Below, piece after piece: positions 8,942 to 18,861 of a stretch of DNA of 47,851 nt. The stretch spans positions 1 through 47,851 of the forward strand of contig JADGAY010000006.1 of assembly GCA_015231775.1 (NCBI GenBank), given 5' to 3'. The translations under genes were made by a program, and so were the position numbers. This stretch comes from Magnetococcales bacterium (GTDB lineage Bacteria > Pseudomonadota > Magnetococcia > Magnetococcales > Magnetaquicoccaceae). Position 1 is the first letter of the stretch; every line of letters starts with the position of its first letter. The notes below the pieces were generated by a model, which saw only the letters and a list, made by a program, of their open reading frames with translations, was not told where the DNA came from and ran no database searches.

Positions 8942-9676
8942 TCACTTGCCTGATTTGCTTTTTGGCAACGTGGCGGCGTAGTTTAGCACATCTACAGCAA
9001 TTTGCGGTTCCAAGGCACGCAAGGCCGGCATCTTGCTATCCGGTTCTCCATTGAGGATTTTGTGCAATGTTTCCCACGGATTCTCAGATGCCACCTTACC
9101 TACCGGTGGCATCTTCTCCACGGCCAGTCCATCCTTGCCATGACATCCCGCGCAGATCGTGTTATAGACCGCCTCACCTCTCTGACGATCCCCATTGACC
9201 TCTTTTGTCTTTCTGTTGATCCAGAGATCCATGTCAACCTGCCCCTGAGTGACAAACAGGGCTAAATCGTTCAAATCCTTTTCATCCAGTTTTTCGCCAT
9301 ATCGATGTTTGTCATTTTTGAGAATAGTGACGACCTTACTGACATCCCCTTGTTTGAATCCCTCGATTCCCACGATCCCCGTGGCGTGTTTGCCGGTAGC
9401 ATAGGCGCCTAATTTTCCTTGATAATCCCATCCATGACACTCTTTGCATCGCCAAGTATCCTTGGCCTTGTCCGCATACCCACCGCTCGGCGGGTAAGCT
9501 GGATGAAGCGTTGTCGGCTCCGGGGCCCCTGTCTCCTCGAACCATTTGTCATACAGTTTTCCTCCTCTGGCAATCGAAGAAATCTGTTCAGCAGCCCCCC
9601 CTGATGCAGACCATGACATTCCACCAAACGCCATTCCAAAAGCAACACAAAGACCAATCTTCTTTCTGTATTTCAT
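8942..9676 (-). CDS. Periplasmic di-haem cytochrome c
   Basis: The 244-residue precursor has an N-terminal basic and hydrophobic signal peptide (about 1-28, ending near SGGAA), so export to the periplasm is expected. Two haem-attachment sites are visible, CKECH at 77-81 and CAGCH at 175-179. Methionines in MPPVGKV and KMPALRAL after the second site could be axial ligands. The second half is a typical class I cytochrome c fold; the first half is an unusual cytochrome-like domain with a WxCKECHGWDYQG pattern. The start at 9676 is set by AGGAGAC seven bases upstream; a longer frame to 9793 adds no sensible protein. It is monocistronic. The electron-transfer partner is not in the window, so its respiratory role cannot be fixed. 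Confidence 0.93.
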   Translation of the reverse strand: MKYRKKIGLCVAFGMAFGGMSWSASGGAAEQISSIARGGKLYDKWFEETGAPEPTTLHPAYPPSGGYADKAKDTWRCKECHGWDYQGKLGAYATGKHATGIVGIEGFKQGDVSKVVTILKNDKHRYGEKLDEKDLNDLALFVTQGQVDMDLWINRKTKEVNGDRQRGEAVYNTICAGCHGKDGLAVEKMPPVGKVASENPWETLHKILNGEPDSKMPALRALEPQIAVDVLNYAATLPKSKSGK

Positions 9677-9818
9677 GATCGTCTCCTGATTCGCATGCCA
9701 AACCGCATCTGTCTTGGGGTGAGCGCTTTTATTGACAGAAGTCCAACAACTGTCTTGGAAGTCAAACAGCTTGTTGTCACTGGATCCAGTCATTCTGACG
9801 CGATTTTTATCCGTGTCA

Positions 9819-9982
9819 ACCCAGATCCGGCAGTTGCGGGGATTGCATGGGCGAAGCTGTTGGTTCCCATGGTGAATGGCAAGAAACCGAAGTCACCTGA
9901 GCGGTGATGAGGATTTCTTCCGCTTGGCCAGATGGATCAAGCGTTTGTCACAGGTTCTTGCCCGTGACTTCCGGATTTGGGA
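9819..9982 (+). mobile_element. MITE-like repeat, copy A (overlaps the 3' end of the kinase gene)
   Basis: It starts with CCAGATCCGGCAGTTGCGGG and ends in a diverged inverted copy (CCCGTGACTTCCGGATTTGG). The interior shares GCAAGAAACCGAAGTC, AGATGGATCAAG and CACAGGT, in the same order and spacing, with the reverse strand of the copy at 34542-34702. No ORF of its own is visible. The right-hand end reaches about 35 bases into the hybrid kinase gene and supplies its stop codon. Confidence 0.7.
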
Positions 9983-12900
9983 TCATCTGGCCGTGCAGGG
10001 TCACCAGCGCGGATTCGAAATCAAACCGCTCCAACTGCCCGGCAAACCGTGACCATCGCTCGCCCAGGAGTCGGCGCAACACCGACTCGTGTTCCCGGAC
10101 CAGGCTCACGGATCGGGTATTGTCCGCTTTCAACAACCGGGTCAACTCCTCGACCAGCGCCGTCGCACGAGCCTCATCCGCCTCACGGCTCCCTGAATCG
10201 TCCTGACAGACCGCTCCCGTTTGCAGCAAAACGCTCACCTCCCGCTCCAACCCCTGCATACCCATCTGACAGCGATTGACCAGAGTCAGACAGTCGGCAG
10301 ACGACACGCCAAGACGCACGGCCTGCTCCAGGGCATGGCTCGCCTCGGCAACCCCGCTGACTCCCAAAGTGGCCGCGATGCCCCGCAAACGATGGGCAAT
10401 GCGACCGGCTTGATCCCGGTGCTCTTCGACCAGCAGTTTGGAGGCCTCCTCCATGTCCAAACGGTGGGAGGTCAAGAAGCGACTCAGGTGGGCGAGGTAT
10501 TTGTCCACATCCTGATTGACCACCGACAGACCCTGCACCAGATCCAGGCCGGTCATCCGCGACAACCCGACCCCCACACCGCCCTCCAGAGCCGGGAGAG
10601 ACTCCGGAACAGGGAGTGGTTCCACCCGACACTCCGACGACTCCCCCCGCGACAACCAGCCGCGCAATTTGGCACGCAGGATCGCCGGCACCACTGGTTT
10701 GGGAATGAAATCATTCATGCCGGCATCCAGACAGGCCTGTCGATCCTCGGCGAAGACGTTGGCGCTCATGGCCAGAATCGGCAAATCGGCACAGGTCGGA
10801 TCCATCCGGATCATCCGGGTCGCCTCCAGACCATCCATCTGGGGCATCTGCATATCCATCAGCACCAGGTCGAATCGACGCGTGCGCAGACGTTCGATGG
10901 CGATTCGACCATTCTCCGCCGTCTCCACCATCAATCCGATCCCCTGCAACATCTCCCGAGTCACATCCCGATTGATCGGATTGTCTTCCACCAGCAGCAC
11001 CGACGACCCGGCACACGCCTCCATCATCCCACGTTCGTCGTCGCCCCCTCCGGAAGGAGGCGCAACGACGACGGCGGTTCTCTCCCCACGGGGCAGCACC
11101 ACCGTGAACCAGAACAGACTCCCCTCACCCGGAACACTCTCCACCCCGGTTTCGCCGCCCATCAACTGCGCCAGATGACGGGTAATCGCCAGGCCCAACC
11201 CCGTACCACCATAGCGGCGCGTGGTGGAGGCATCCGCCTGTTCAAACGCATCGAACAACCGCTCCAGGTGTTCCGGCGAAATGCCGATACCCGTGTCCTC
11301 CACCTCAAAACGGACCTGGATGCCAGAGGGTCGCTCATCCAGCACCCGCGCTCGCAAACGGATCGTTCCCTGTTCGGTGAACTTGACGGCATTCCCGGCA
11401 TAGTTCAACAACGCCTGACTCAAACGGGTCAGATCCCCTCGCAACCACAGCTCCTCCGACACCGGTACCACCGCCACCATCACCCCTTTGGCGCGTGCCA
11501 GGGGAAAAATCAGCGAGCCGATATGGTCCAGCAACGCCGACAAGGTGAAATCGGTCTCTTCCAACCGGATGCTGCCGGCCTCGATCTTGGACAAATCGAG
11601 AATATCGTTGAGCAATGACAACAAATGTTGCGTCGCCACATCGATCCGCTCCAGATGATCCGCCTGGCGAGGCGCCACCCCATCCCGCCTCAACAGATGG
11701 GTCAAACCGAGAATGGCATGCATCGGCGTGCGGATTTCATGGCTCATGTTGGCCAGAAAGACACTCTTGGCCCGGTTGGCAGCCTCGGCATCCTCCTTGG
11801 CCTGCGCCAGTTGCCGGGTACGCATCTCCACCACCTGCTCCAACCGTCGTTCGCTCTCTTGCAACGCGACATTCACCGTCTCGGCACGCGCCCGTTGCAA
11901 AATGGCGTCTTCCATCAGATTGAGGGCAGCCAACCGTCCGCGACGCTGCTTTTCCAAGGCATCCCTCTGGCCTTCGAACAGGGACAACTCGGCCCGCTTG
12001 CGTCCGGTGATATCCTGAACCGTCCCGAACAGGGCCACGATGGCACCCTGATCGCTCCGACGCGCCCGTCCACGCGCGACGATCCAACGATGCTCCCCAT
12101 CGGGTCGGACCACTTCCGCCTCGTGTTCGTAGGCCTGCCCACTGTGCAGGCACGCTTCGACACAGCCCGAAAGGCCGCGCCAGGACTCGGGGGTGAAATA
12201 CCGGGCGACCTCAGGATAGACGGCTGGCGGCAAACCCGGATCCCGCCCGTAGATGCCAAAGATCTCCTCGGACCATACATGCCGATTGGTCGCAATCACC
12301 CATTGCCAGGTTCCCACCCCGGCCAACTTCTGAAATTCCAGAAGTTGGTGCACGGTTTCCTGGAAACTCGCTTCGGTACGATCGGGACAATGGATCTCCT
12401 CCATCCGCATCACCGAACGCCGGGGTTCTCCCTCCACCCCGCGCACCGGCACCCGGCTTTCCTGAAGCCGAAACCGCTTGCCATCGCTTCGACGGCACCA
12501 CGTTTCCACCGAACCGCCTGGCTGCGTACCCTCCATCGAATCCCGCGCCTCGTTCTCCGATGGCTGAGGGTGCATGAACTCCAAAACCGTCCGCCCCAGC
12601 AACGTCACCTCGAACGCTCCCAGAATCACGCACAAAGCGCGATTCACCCGGAGGAACCGGTTATCCGCGTCCAGCAGCGCCAGGCCGATGGACGCCTGAT
12701 CGAACGAGATCTCCAGCAACGCCTCGTTTTCCCGCAACCGCTCCTGGAGATGATGCCACATCACCCGACGCCGTTTGAGATGTCCGTGCGCGCGCCATGC
12801 GAGCCAACCCAGAAACAGGCCCGGCAAACCGCCGGTCCACAGCAGGGAAAAATCATCCCATGGCCCCATCCAGCCCCCCCGCTCCTCCGGGCCACCCCAG

Positions 12901-12986
12901 GACAACCGGCTCGACAGGCCCAGCACCAACCCGGCCAGTGGCACAATCTGGATCGCTCGACGCAGCGTGGACCACCGGTTCATCAC
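9948..12986 (-). CDS. Hybrid histidine kinase (TM-PAS-PAS-HisKA-HATPase-REC-Hpt)
   Basis: The 1012-residue protein opens with hydrophobic stretches at about 12-28 and 46-62, which suggest a membrane hairpin or anchor. Two PAS domains follow (about 88-205 and 215-335), then a coiled coil, HisKA with [15 protein letters not shown], and an HATPase with DTGIGISPE and [10 protein letters not shown]. The receiver has [13 protein letters not shown], and the Hpt carries [11 protein letters not shown]. It is the last gene of the 17.2-9.9 kb leftward operon and overlaps the preceding kinase-less sensor by four bases, so the two are probably made together and may act as one sensor complex. The final residues (about [10 protein letters not shown] and the stop) are encoded inside the MITE copy at 9819-9982, so the natural C-terminus was replaced. 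The Hpt is complete before that point. Confidence 0.92.
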   Translation of the reverse strand: MMNRWSTLRRAIQIVPLAGLVLGLSSRLSWGGPEERGGWMGPWDDFSLLWTGGLPGLFLGWLAWRAHGHLKRRRVMWHHLQERLRENEALLEISFDQASIGLALLDADNRFLRVNRALCVILGAFEVTLLGRTVLEFMHPQPSENEARDSMEGTQPGGSVETWCRRSDGKRFRLQESRVPVRGVEGEPRRSVMRMEEIHCPDRTEASFQETVHQLLEFQKLAGVGTWQWVIATNRHVWSEEIFGIYGRDPGLPPAVYPEVARYFTPESWRGLSGCVEACLHSGQAYEHEAEVVRPDGEHRWIVARGRARRSDQGAIVALFGTVQDITGRKRAELSLFEGQRDALEKQRRGRLAALNLMEDAILQRARAETVNVALQESERRLEQVVEMRTRQLAQAKEDAEAANRAKSVFLANMSHEIRTPMHAILGLTHLLRRDGVAPRQADHLERIDVATQHLLSLLNDILDLSKIEAGSIRLEETDFTLSALLDHIGSLIFPLARAKGVMVAVVPVSEELWLRGDLTRLSQALLNYAGNAVKFTEQGTIRLRARVLDERPSGIQVRFEVEDTGIGISPEHLERLFDAFEQADASTTRRYGGTGLGLAITRHLAQLMGGETGVESVPGEGSLFWFTVVLPRGERTAVVVAPPSGGGDDERGMMEACAGSSVLLVEDNPINRDVTREMLQGIGLMVETAENGRIAIERLRTRRFDLVLMDMQMPQMDGLEATRMIRMDPTCADLPILAMSANVFAEDRQACLDAGMNDFIPKPVVPAILRAKLRGWLSRGESSECRVEPLPVPESLPALEGGVGVGLSRMTGLDLVQGLSVVNQDVDKYLAHLSRFLTSHRLDMEEASKLLVEEHRDQAGRIAHRLRGIAATLGVSGVAEASHALEQAVRLGVSSADCLTLVNRCQMGMQGLEREVSVLLQTGAVCQDDSGSREADEARATALVEELTRLLKADNTRSVSLVREHESVLRRLLGERWSRFAGQLERFDFESALVTLHGQMIPNPEVTGKNL

Positions 12987-15160
12987 GCCCCCTCACCGGG
13001 TGGCAACGCTTCCTCCATCCGGGCCATGGGATAGGGCACTTCCCGTCCCAGTTCCAGGCTCAGGGCATTGAGCTGCTGTTTCAACGCGATCATCGTCAAC
13101 TCCCTCCCCACCATCGCCTCGTTGAACCGTTCCAACTCCTCGTTGCGTTGGATGGTCTCGACGGTCAATCGCAGAAATTCGGCCTCGACGTTCTTGCGTG
13201 CCGTGATGTCGATCGATACCGCCAAAATCCGTTCGGTTCCATCGATCACGATGATGTTGAGCAGCACATCCTCCCAGAACTCCACCCCATGACGATCCCG
13301 ATTCTTCCACTCGAAACGCTGCTTGCCCTCCTCGGCGGTTCGGTGCAGCAACTTCAGGGCATCGTCCCGTGAATAGGGCGGATCGATCCAGAATTCGTGC
13401 CGTTGCAATTCAGAGATCTGCTCGTATCCGTAGGAGACCAGGGCGCGACGATTGGCATCCAGAATCGCACCCGACTCCTTGTCGTACAGAATGATCGAAA
13501 CCGCAGCCGTTTGAAACAACGTGCGAAAGAGCAGTTCGCTCCGGCGCAGCCCCTCTTCGGCCCGTTTGCGCTCGGTGATATCCTGCGCGATGCCATAGGA
13601 TCCGATGATCCCTCCCTGGAAATCCCGCAACGGTCCTTTGAACGCGTGAAACACACGAGGCCCCTGATGCGTGTTCAGACTCTCCTCCTGGACGAGCGAA
13701 CGATTCTCGGCAATCACCCGACGATCCGCGGACTGGATCGATTCGGCCTGATCGGGCGGAAAGAGCATTCGGTCGTCATACCCCAACACCTCGTGTTCGG
13801 CACGCCCGACAAACCGACCGGCAGCCTTGTTGAACAGAATGTAGCGCCCGGACAGATCCTTGGCAAAAATGGCATCTTCCGAGCTGTTGACAATGGCATC
13901 GAGCAGTTGCAGGACGTGCAACCGCTCCTCCTGGGCCTGATGCAGCTCGTTGGCCACGGCAAGCTGCTCGCCACGCCGCAACAGGGTCAGCGCCATCGTC
14001 GCCGCAAACATCGCCAGCACACCAGCCAGGAGAATCCAGGAGAATGTTCGGGTCATTTCCCGATACAGTTCATCCTGATCGATTTTGGCAATGATGAACC
14101 AGTCGGTCTTCGGAATGGCCCGCGCCACCCCGAACACCGGCAGATTGCGGTAATCCAGCCCAACGATCAATTGACCTGGGGCCACGACCCCATTCAGAAT
14201 CTGGGCGGCCAACAACTCGTGCCGTTCCAGCGAAAGCTGCAACCGGAGCGCTGCCTGCGACAGATAACGTAAATCGTTGAGAAACAGCACCTGATCACCC
14301 TGTTTCCGGAACAGCAAGGTCTCACCGCTGTGTTCCGGCATGGGCCAGAACTGCAACATGGGATACAACCAATCGGTCGGATCGACCACCAGCACGATCC
14401 AGGCCGCCGACTCCATGCCGGTCAGCGGGAGCCGGAAGCCGACTCTCGGCAGACCATCCCTATCGGAGCGAATATCGATCCGGACATCCCCACCCTCCTG
14501 CCCGGATTGGCTCCAGAACGACTCGACCGGGCTTTCACGCTCGGCAGAGGTCTGAATGACATGCCCTTGATCATCGAACAGCACGACGCTCCGGTAATCA
14601 TGACTCCGACGGAGGAGTTCCAGGTGGGCTTCGAGCTTCTGTCGTCCCTCGGGAGTCGGCTTGGCGAGCCAGCTTTGATACATGGACAGGATTTCGGAAT
14701 TTTTCTGCACGAATTCCATATCATCCAGACGTTCGATCAACCAGTCGCCGATCTGTTTGGCCTTGAGTTCGGCGATGATGAGCAGCCTGGAGAAGCTCTC
14801 TTCGCGATGGGTCTTGAAGGTATGGACCATGCTGGCCCCAACGGCCAGCATGATGGCACCCACCAGCGCGCCGAGAATCAGGCGGAAACGTGTTCCGGTC
14901 ACCCGTGGCGGCGATCCGATCCAGGGAAGACGACGCAGCATCCCATACAGCAACAACGCCGTGACCACCACGAACAGCCACCCTTTGAGCGTGCTGGCCA
15001 GCAGGATGTGATCCGGATTCCGGAACAACCAGATCACCACCCTGTCGGACAACAGAATCCATAATGCCGCAAACAGCACATAGACCAGCACGACGGTCAG
15101 GATGCCACTCTGACCATTCATGACCGGCTGGGAGGAACGGGGGGCGGATTTGTCGGACAT
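12983..15160 (-). CDS. Membrane PAS sensor protein without a kinase domain
   Basis: The 725-residue protein has transmembrane segments near 20-40, 58-75 and 92-112, an extracytoplasmic region of about 270 residues that looks like a Cache-type sensor, and a further segment near 375-395. Two cytoplasmic PAS domains follow (about 415-535 and 540-660). It ends in a coiled coil with [20 protein letters not shown], a linker that in many sensor kinases leads straight into HisKA. Here the protein stops, and the next gene, a complete hybrid kinase, starts within its last codons (ATGA overlap). No HisKA, HATPase, GGDEF or EAL is present. I infer that it relays a periplasmic signal to the kinase downstream by direct contact. 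An ancient split of a single kinase is an alternative. Confidence 0.88.
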   Translation of the reverse strand: MSDKSAPRSSQPVMNGQSGILTVVLVYVLFAALWILLSDRVVIWLFRNPDHILLASTLKGWLFVVVTALLLYGMLRRLPWIGSPPRVTGTRFRLILGALVGAIMLAVGASMVHTFKTHREESFSRLLIIAELKAKQIGDWLIERLDDMEFVQKNSEILSMYQSWLAKPTPEGRQKLEAHLELLRRSHDYRSVVLFDDQGHVIQTSAERESPVESFWSQSGQEGGDVRIDIRSDRDGLPRVGFRLPLTGMESAAWIVLVVDPTDWLYPMLQFWPMPEHSGETLLFRKQGDQVLFLNDLRYLSQAALRLQLSLERHELLAAQILNGVVAPGQLIVGLDYRNLPVFGVARAIPKTDWFIIAKIDQDELYREMTRTFSWILLAGVLAMFAATMALTLLRRGEQLAVANELHQAQEERLHVLQLLDAIVNSSEDAIFAKDLSGRYILFNKAAGRFVGRAEHEVLGYDDRMLFPPDQAESIQSADRRVIAENRSLVQEESLNTHQGPRVFHAFKGPLRDFQGGIIGSYGIAQDITERKRAEEGLRRSELLFRTLFQTAAVSIILYDKESGAILDANRRALVSYGYEQISELQRHEFWIDPPYSRDDALKLLHRTAEEGKQRFEWKNRDRHGVEFWEDVLLNIIVIDGTERILAVSIDITARKNVEAEFLRLTVETIQRNEELERFNEAMVGRELTMIALKQQLNALSLELGREVPYPMARMEEALPPGEGA

Positions 15161-15178
15161 GCAGCGCTCGCGATGACT

Positions 15179-16087
15179 TCAGACCGCCACGACGGGCGTG
15201 TGGATGATGGCCGTGACCACATTGCCCGCCCCATGGTATTGGAGCGCATCGAAGCTGAACTTTCCGGCCATCGCGATGCCCCGACCGTGCAGATCGAAGG
15301 CCCGTTCCGGCGCAAAATCGAGATAGCTCCGCCAGTCGAATCCCTGTCCCTGATCGATGATGGTGAAGCGCAAGAAGCCCGGATCCCGGTCAAAACGGAC
15401 CTCGACCCGACGCTCCCGGAATTGCGGCCATTGCAGCCGCCGTTCGATCTCGCGCTGCCACTCGCCGGCCAGCAGCAGTCGCCCCTTCTCCGCATAGGAA
15501 ATTTCCAGATTGCCATGCTCGATGGCATTGACGAGCAGTTCCTGCAACCCCAGAATCGCCCGTTCCGGCTCTGGACAGACATGGGCCAGATAGTTGGCCA
15601 GAAGCCTGCCCTCCTCCATGTTCCGTAAACTGAACGAGCCGGTCTGGAACAGACTGAGTGGACGTTGGGCACACCGCACCCGTTCGATCAAATGTCGCAC
15701 CTCCTCGAACTGGTGCAGGGCGGTCTGGACCACGGCCAGCAGCACCTGCGGCTGCCACGGTTTGGTCAAATAGTAATAGGCTCCCTGCCGCAACCCCTCG
15801 AGAATGCTCTCCTGGTCACTCTGGACCGTCTCCAGGATCACCGGGATATGCACCAGTCGCGGATCCTGCTTGATCCGTTTCAACAGTCCCATGCCATCGA
15901 GTTTCGGCATGTTGCGATCCAGCAGGATCACATCGATGCCCGTGGAATCGGCATCCAGTTGCAGCCAGGCATCCTCGCCATCGGAACAGTGACGCACCGA
16001 ATGGCCGTGCGCTTCGAGCAACTCCTTCAGAATCGTGGCTGTCAACGCTTCATCTTCGACCAACAGGATACGGGCATGCGCACGCAT
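15179..16087 (-). CDS. Response regulator with RsbW-like anti-sigma-type ATPase output
   Basis: The 302-residue protein has an N-terminal receiver (Asp57 in VILLDRNMPKLDG) and a C-terminal GHKL ATPase of the RsbW/SpoIIAB class. The N-box is ELLVNAIEHGN (183-193), G1 is DQGQGFD (245-251) and the G2-like box is HGRGIAM (267-273). There is no HisKA. Proteins of this class phosphorylate Ser or Thr on STAS antagonists or bind sigma factors, so receiver phosphorylation may gate a partner switch. STAS partners lie nearby at 17287, 18862 and 41317. GAGGAG precedes the ATG. It is second in the leftward operon, 9 bases after the HD-GYP gene. Which STAS protein it acts on cannot be read from sequence. 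Confidence 0.9.
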   Translation of the reverse strand: MRAHARILLVEDEALTATILKELLEAHGHSVRHCSDGEDAWLQLDADSTGIDVILLDRNMPKLDGMGLLKRIKQDPRLVHIPVILETVQSDQESILEGLRQGAYYYLTKPWQPQVLLAVVQTALHQFEEVRHLIERVRCAQRPLSLFQTGSFSLRNMEEGRLLANYLAHVCPEPERAILGLQELLVNAIEHGNLEISYAEKGRLLLAGEWQREIERRLQWPQFRERRVEVRFDRDPGFLRFTIIDQGQGFDWRSYLDFAPERAFDLHGRGIAMAGKFSFDALQYHGAGNVVTAIIHTPVVAV

Positions 16088-16096
16088 GGAGGCTCC

Positions 16097-17185
16097 TCAC
16101 GGAAAACGGGTGGCGAGATCACGGAAACGATCGAACTCTTTCAGGAAAAGCGTCACCAGATCCGGATCGAAATGGTTGCCTTTTCCTTCGGCGATGATGG
16201 TTCGGGCCTGATCCAGGGTCATCGCCTTCTTGTACACGCGCGGGGAGATCAGGGCATCGAAAACATCCGCCACGGCCATCAACCGGGCAGGCAGCGGAAT
16301 GGCGGTGCCGATCAGTCCATCGGGATATCCCGATCCATCCCAGCGTTCATGGTGCCAGCAGGCCATGACCCTGGCCATTTCCAGCAGGGCCACCGGCTGA
16401 CCCGTATCGAGTTGCGCCATGCGGATGGCCTCGGCCCCCATGTAGGCATGGGACTTCATGATGACCCACTCCTCCGCCGAAAGCGGACCCGCTTTCCGCA
16501 GAATGGCATCCGGCACGCCGATCTTGCCGATGTCGTGCAGCGGAGCACAACGCACAACTGACATCATTTCAGCGTGCGACAATCCCGGATACCCGGTTGC
16601 GCTCAGACTCTCGGTCAATTGCCGCACATAGGCCTGGGTACGCAGGATGTGGTGTCCGGTCTCCGGATCCCGGATCTCCGCGAGTTGGGCCAGGGCCCGC
16701 ATGGTGACGGTCTGGATGCGCTCGTTTTCCGCCATGCGGCGGTTGACTTCGCTTTCGAGCCAGAGATTCTGATCGGCCAGCCGATCTCGCGCCCGTTTCA
16801 GCTCCAGTTGGAGTTTCACCCGAGCCAGCAATACCGACGGAATGACCGGCTTGGTGACATAATCCACCGCGCCAACCGACAGACCACGCAATTCAGCTTC
16901 CGCCCCATCCATCGCCGTGATGAAAATCACGGGAATGGCACAGGTTTTCGGATCCTGACGCAATCTTTCGAACACTTGATAGCCATCCAGATCCGGCATC
17001 ATGACATCCAGCAGGATGAGATCGGGCTGCGGATCGCTGATGGCGATGCGCAGCGCCTTCTCTCCCGATGTCGCAGCCCGCACCTGATAGAACGGATGCA
17101 ACAGTTCGCTGATGATGGCCAGATTCTCAGCCAGATCATCGACGACCAGCAGAGTTTCCCCCTCTTCCGTCTGGCTGTCGAACAT
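16097..17185 (-). CDS. REC-HD-GYP response regulator (probable c-di-GMP phosphodiesterase)
   Basis: The protein is 362 residues. The receiver has Asp60 (LILLDVMMPDLDG) and the switch Lys in VTKPVIP. A coiled linker leads to an HD-GYP domain with PLHDIGKIGVPDAI (HD at 217-218) and HHERWDGSGYP at 278-288. This is the RpfG-type layout and predicts c-di-GMP hydrolysis controlled by phosphorylation. It is more distant from the two near-identical HD-GYP proteins elsewhere in the window than they are from each other. It is the first gene of the leftward operon, with a good sigma70-like promoter 39-66 bases upstream and AGCAAGG before the ATG. The co-transcribed membrane sensor and hybrid kinase are the likely phosphate source. 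Confidence 0.93.
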   Translation of the reverse strand: MFDSQTEEGETLLVVDDLAENLAIISELLHPFYQVRAATSGEKALRIAISDPQPDLILLDVMMPDLDGYQVFERLRQDPKTCAIPVIFITAMDGAEAELRGLSVGAVDYVTKPVIPSVLLARVKLQLELKRARDRLADQNLWLESEVNRRMAENERIQTVTMRALAQLAEIRDPETGHHILRTQAYVRQLTESLSATGYPGLSHAEMMSVVRCAPLHDIGKIGVPDAILRKAGPLSAEEWVIMKSHAYMGAEAIRMAQLDTGQPVALLEMARVMACWHHERWDGSGYPDGLIGTAIPLPARLMAVADVFDALISPRVYKKAMTLDQARTIIAEGKGNHFDPDLVTLFLKEFDRFRDLATRFP

Positions 17186-17223
17186 CTACCTTGCTCCCGC
17201 GATCACCTTGAATTCATATCGTG

Positions 17224-17251
17224 ATTATAACAGACCAATAAGATTTGTAAA
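17224..17251 (-). promoter_or_regulatory. Sigma70-like promoter for the HD-GYP/kinase operon
   Basis: Read leftward, a TTTACA -35 box (17246-17251) and a perfect TATAAT -10 box (17224-17229) are 16 bases apart. They lie upstream of the start at 17185, giving a 5' leader of roughly 30 bases. Confidence 0.6.
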
Positions 17252-17253
17252 GC

Positions 17254-17271
17254 AAAAACAGAACTGTTTTT
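17254..17271 (-). terminator. Candidate hairpin terminator after the STAS gene
   Basis: Read leftward, AAAAACAG TT CTGTTTTT forms 8-base arms ending in a T run, 16 bases after the STAS stop. It is a weak AT-rich stem whose T tail is part of the stem. It would separate the STAS/phosphatase unit from the promoter directly beyond it. Confidence 0.4.
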
Positions 17272-17286
17272 CAGGAGTATGTCGGA

Positions 17287-17580
17287 TCAACACAACTCGA
17301 ACAGGGAACCTACGGATGAATACGAGAGAATGCCGGCAACCCGACTGTTGCAATGCAACAACCGAATCCGGCAGCGATGGCTCTTGCAGTGCTCGTGCAT
17401 CAACAGCAGCATGCCGAGCGCGGAACTGTCCATGCTGACGACTTGGGAAAAATCGATATCGTACCGAACGCCAACAGGCCGATCCAGATAGATACCCCGG
17501 AACTCCTGATAAATGCGGTAGGAGAACTCTTCTGGCAGACTGACCGAGATCACGTTATCGCTGTCGTTAATATTAATCAT
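17287..17580 (-). CDS. STAS-domain protein (anti-sigma-factor antagonist type)
   Basis: This 97-residue protein is a single STAS domain. The strand-loop DIDFSQVVSMDSSALGMLLL places the regulatory serines at 52-53, where antagonists such as SpoIIAA and RsbV are phosphorylated by a kinase and dephosphorylated by a SpoIIE/RsbU phosphatase. Such a phosphatase is encoded by the gene immediately upstream, which overlaps this one by four bases (ATGA). The coupling strongly implies that the two are partners. The matching kinase could be the RsbW-like receiver protein at 15179-16087. A candidate terminator follows the stop. The last 20 residues are Cys- and Ser-rich and less typical. Confidence 0.88.
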   Translation of the reverse strand: MININDSDNVISVSLPEEFSYRIYQEFRGIYLDRPVGVRYDIDFSQVVSMDSSALGMLLLMHEHCKSHRCRIRLLHCNSRVAGILSYSSVGSLFELC

Positions 17581-18671
17581 GTTATCTCAACTATAGTTAT
17601 ATCATCGCTCCAATTCCTCTTTCCCCGGAACCCGGTGAGCAGCGTCAACAGACTCTCCAGTTCGCCTCCGGGAAAAAGCTCCTTTTCCATGAACGCTTCC
17701 AGGCGTTCCACTCCGAAGAACTCTCCCGCCTCGGAACGGGTCTCCACGCTGCCATCCGAATAGAGATAGCCGCGATCCCCGGCTTGCCACCTCCTTCCCC
17801 ATGCCTGCCGTGGAATATCCAACGACGGAAGGATCCCGAGCAGGGGCAGATTGGCCGCGCAACGATCCACCACCTTGCCGTCACGGATCCGCACCACCGG
17901 TGGAAACGCGGCATTCCAGAGATGGATCGCGCCGCGTGTCCGATCCAATTCCAAGAATGCGGCGGACAGAAACATGTTGATCGGCAGACGATCGCAAATC
18001 AACGTATTCATCTGCCCGATCACCTCATGCAGTGGGACATCCTGACGGGTCAGACGATAAAAAAGATCGGATACCAGGGGACCGCAGATCGCCGCCGCCA
18101 ACCCATGACCGGCAAAATCGCCCACCATCAGATACTGCACCCCATCGGTGCGACGGGCGGAGAGCACGATATCGCCGGTAGCCTTGCCCAATGGGGTCAT
18201 CAACACCCGCAATCCGTGGGGATCGAACTGGGCATCCTGACGCATCCGGAGAATCACGTTCTCCACATCCGCCCGGTCGATGGCCAGGCGATTGGTCAAC
18301 TCCGCGCGCTGCAACCAGACCCGCACGCGCGCATTCAGAAGAATCGGGCTGGGTGGCTTGTTCAGAAAGTCATCCCCGCCGCAGGCCAGACATTGGGCCA
18401 ACTCCTGATCGGTTTGCACCGACGTCAAAAAGATCACCGGAATGAAGAGCCCATGCCGGCTTTGCGCCTTGATGCGCCGGGTCGCCTCGTAGCCATCCAT
18501 CTCCGGCATGAGAATATCCATCAGAACGAGATCGCAGGATCGCATCTGCAACAACGCCAGCGCCTCCGCACCATTGACGGCCAGAGACACCTGATGCCCC
18601 TCCTGAAGCAGCAACGCCTCCAGGAAAATACGGGTCACAGGATCGTCCTCCACGATCAGAATCGAACTCAT
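17577..18671 (-). CDS. Response regulator with SpoIIE/RsbU-type PP2C phosphatase output
   Basis: The protein is 364 residues, with a receiver at 1-120 (Asp52 in LVLMDILMPEMDG, NKPPSP at the switch Lys) and a coiled linker. A PP2C-type SpoIIE domain follows from about 150, with metal-binding GDFAGHG (184-190) and YSDGSVE near the C-terminus. Family knowledge: such RsbU-like regulators dephosphorylate STAS proteins when their receiver is activated. The STAS gene overlaps its stop by four bases and is the obvious substrate. The receiver plus linker is strikingly close to that of the REC-kinase at 24860-26377: both have DPVTRIFL, FLTSVQTD and CGGDDFLNKPPSP in register. AGAGGTGAG directly before the ATG is a strong ribosome binding site. 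Confidence 0.93.
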   Translation of the reverse strand: MSSILIVEDDPVTRIFLEALLLQEGHQVSLAVNGAEALALLQMRSCDLVLMDILMPEMDGYEATRRIKAQSRHGLFIPVIFLTSVQTDQELAQCLACGGDDFLNKPPSPILLNARVRVWLQRAELTNRLAIDRADVENVILRMRQDAQFDPHGLRVLMTPLGKATGDIVLSARRTDGVQYLMVGDFAGHGLAAAICGPLVSDLFYRLTRQDVPLHEVIGQMNTLICDRLPINMFLSAAFLELDRTRGAIHLWNAAFPPVVRIRDGKVVDRCAANLPLLGILPSLDIPRQAWGRRWQAGDRGYLYSDGSVETRSEAGEFFGVERLEAFMEKELFPGGELESLLTLLTGFRGKRNWSDDITIVEIT

Positions 18672-18763
18672 CTCACCTCTTGAAAAAAAAGCAGGGCATG
18701 AGGTTTCGTTGTGATGGCTCGCCTGATGCCGACCGGATCCGTTCGGTTGATCGGAAACGCGCC

Positions 18764-18782
18764 TGAGGGGGGAGCCCCCTCA
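18764..18782. repeat. GC-rich hairpin between STAS and phosphatase genes
   Basis: TGAGGGGG GAG CCCCCTCA is a perfect 8-base inverted repeat with a 3-base loop in the 190-base gap between two leftward genes. No T run follows on the minus strand, so it is not a standard terminator. It may slow or attenuate read-through, or stabilise the mRNA end. Confidence 0.45.
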
Positions 18783-18861
18783 CCCACCGACCGCGGATCT
18801 CCCTTCATGCTTGCCACGATTAAACCCGCGACCCAATCACGACGACAGCCACGCACACCCC

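Noticed and set aside
8933-8944. ATCCCATGGGAT palindrome at the cytochrome stop codon as a regulatory site
   Set aside because: It is short, overlaps the coding end and is not followed by a T tail; chance is adequate.
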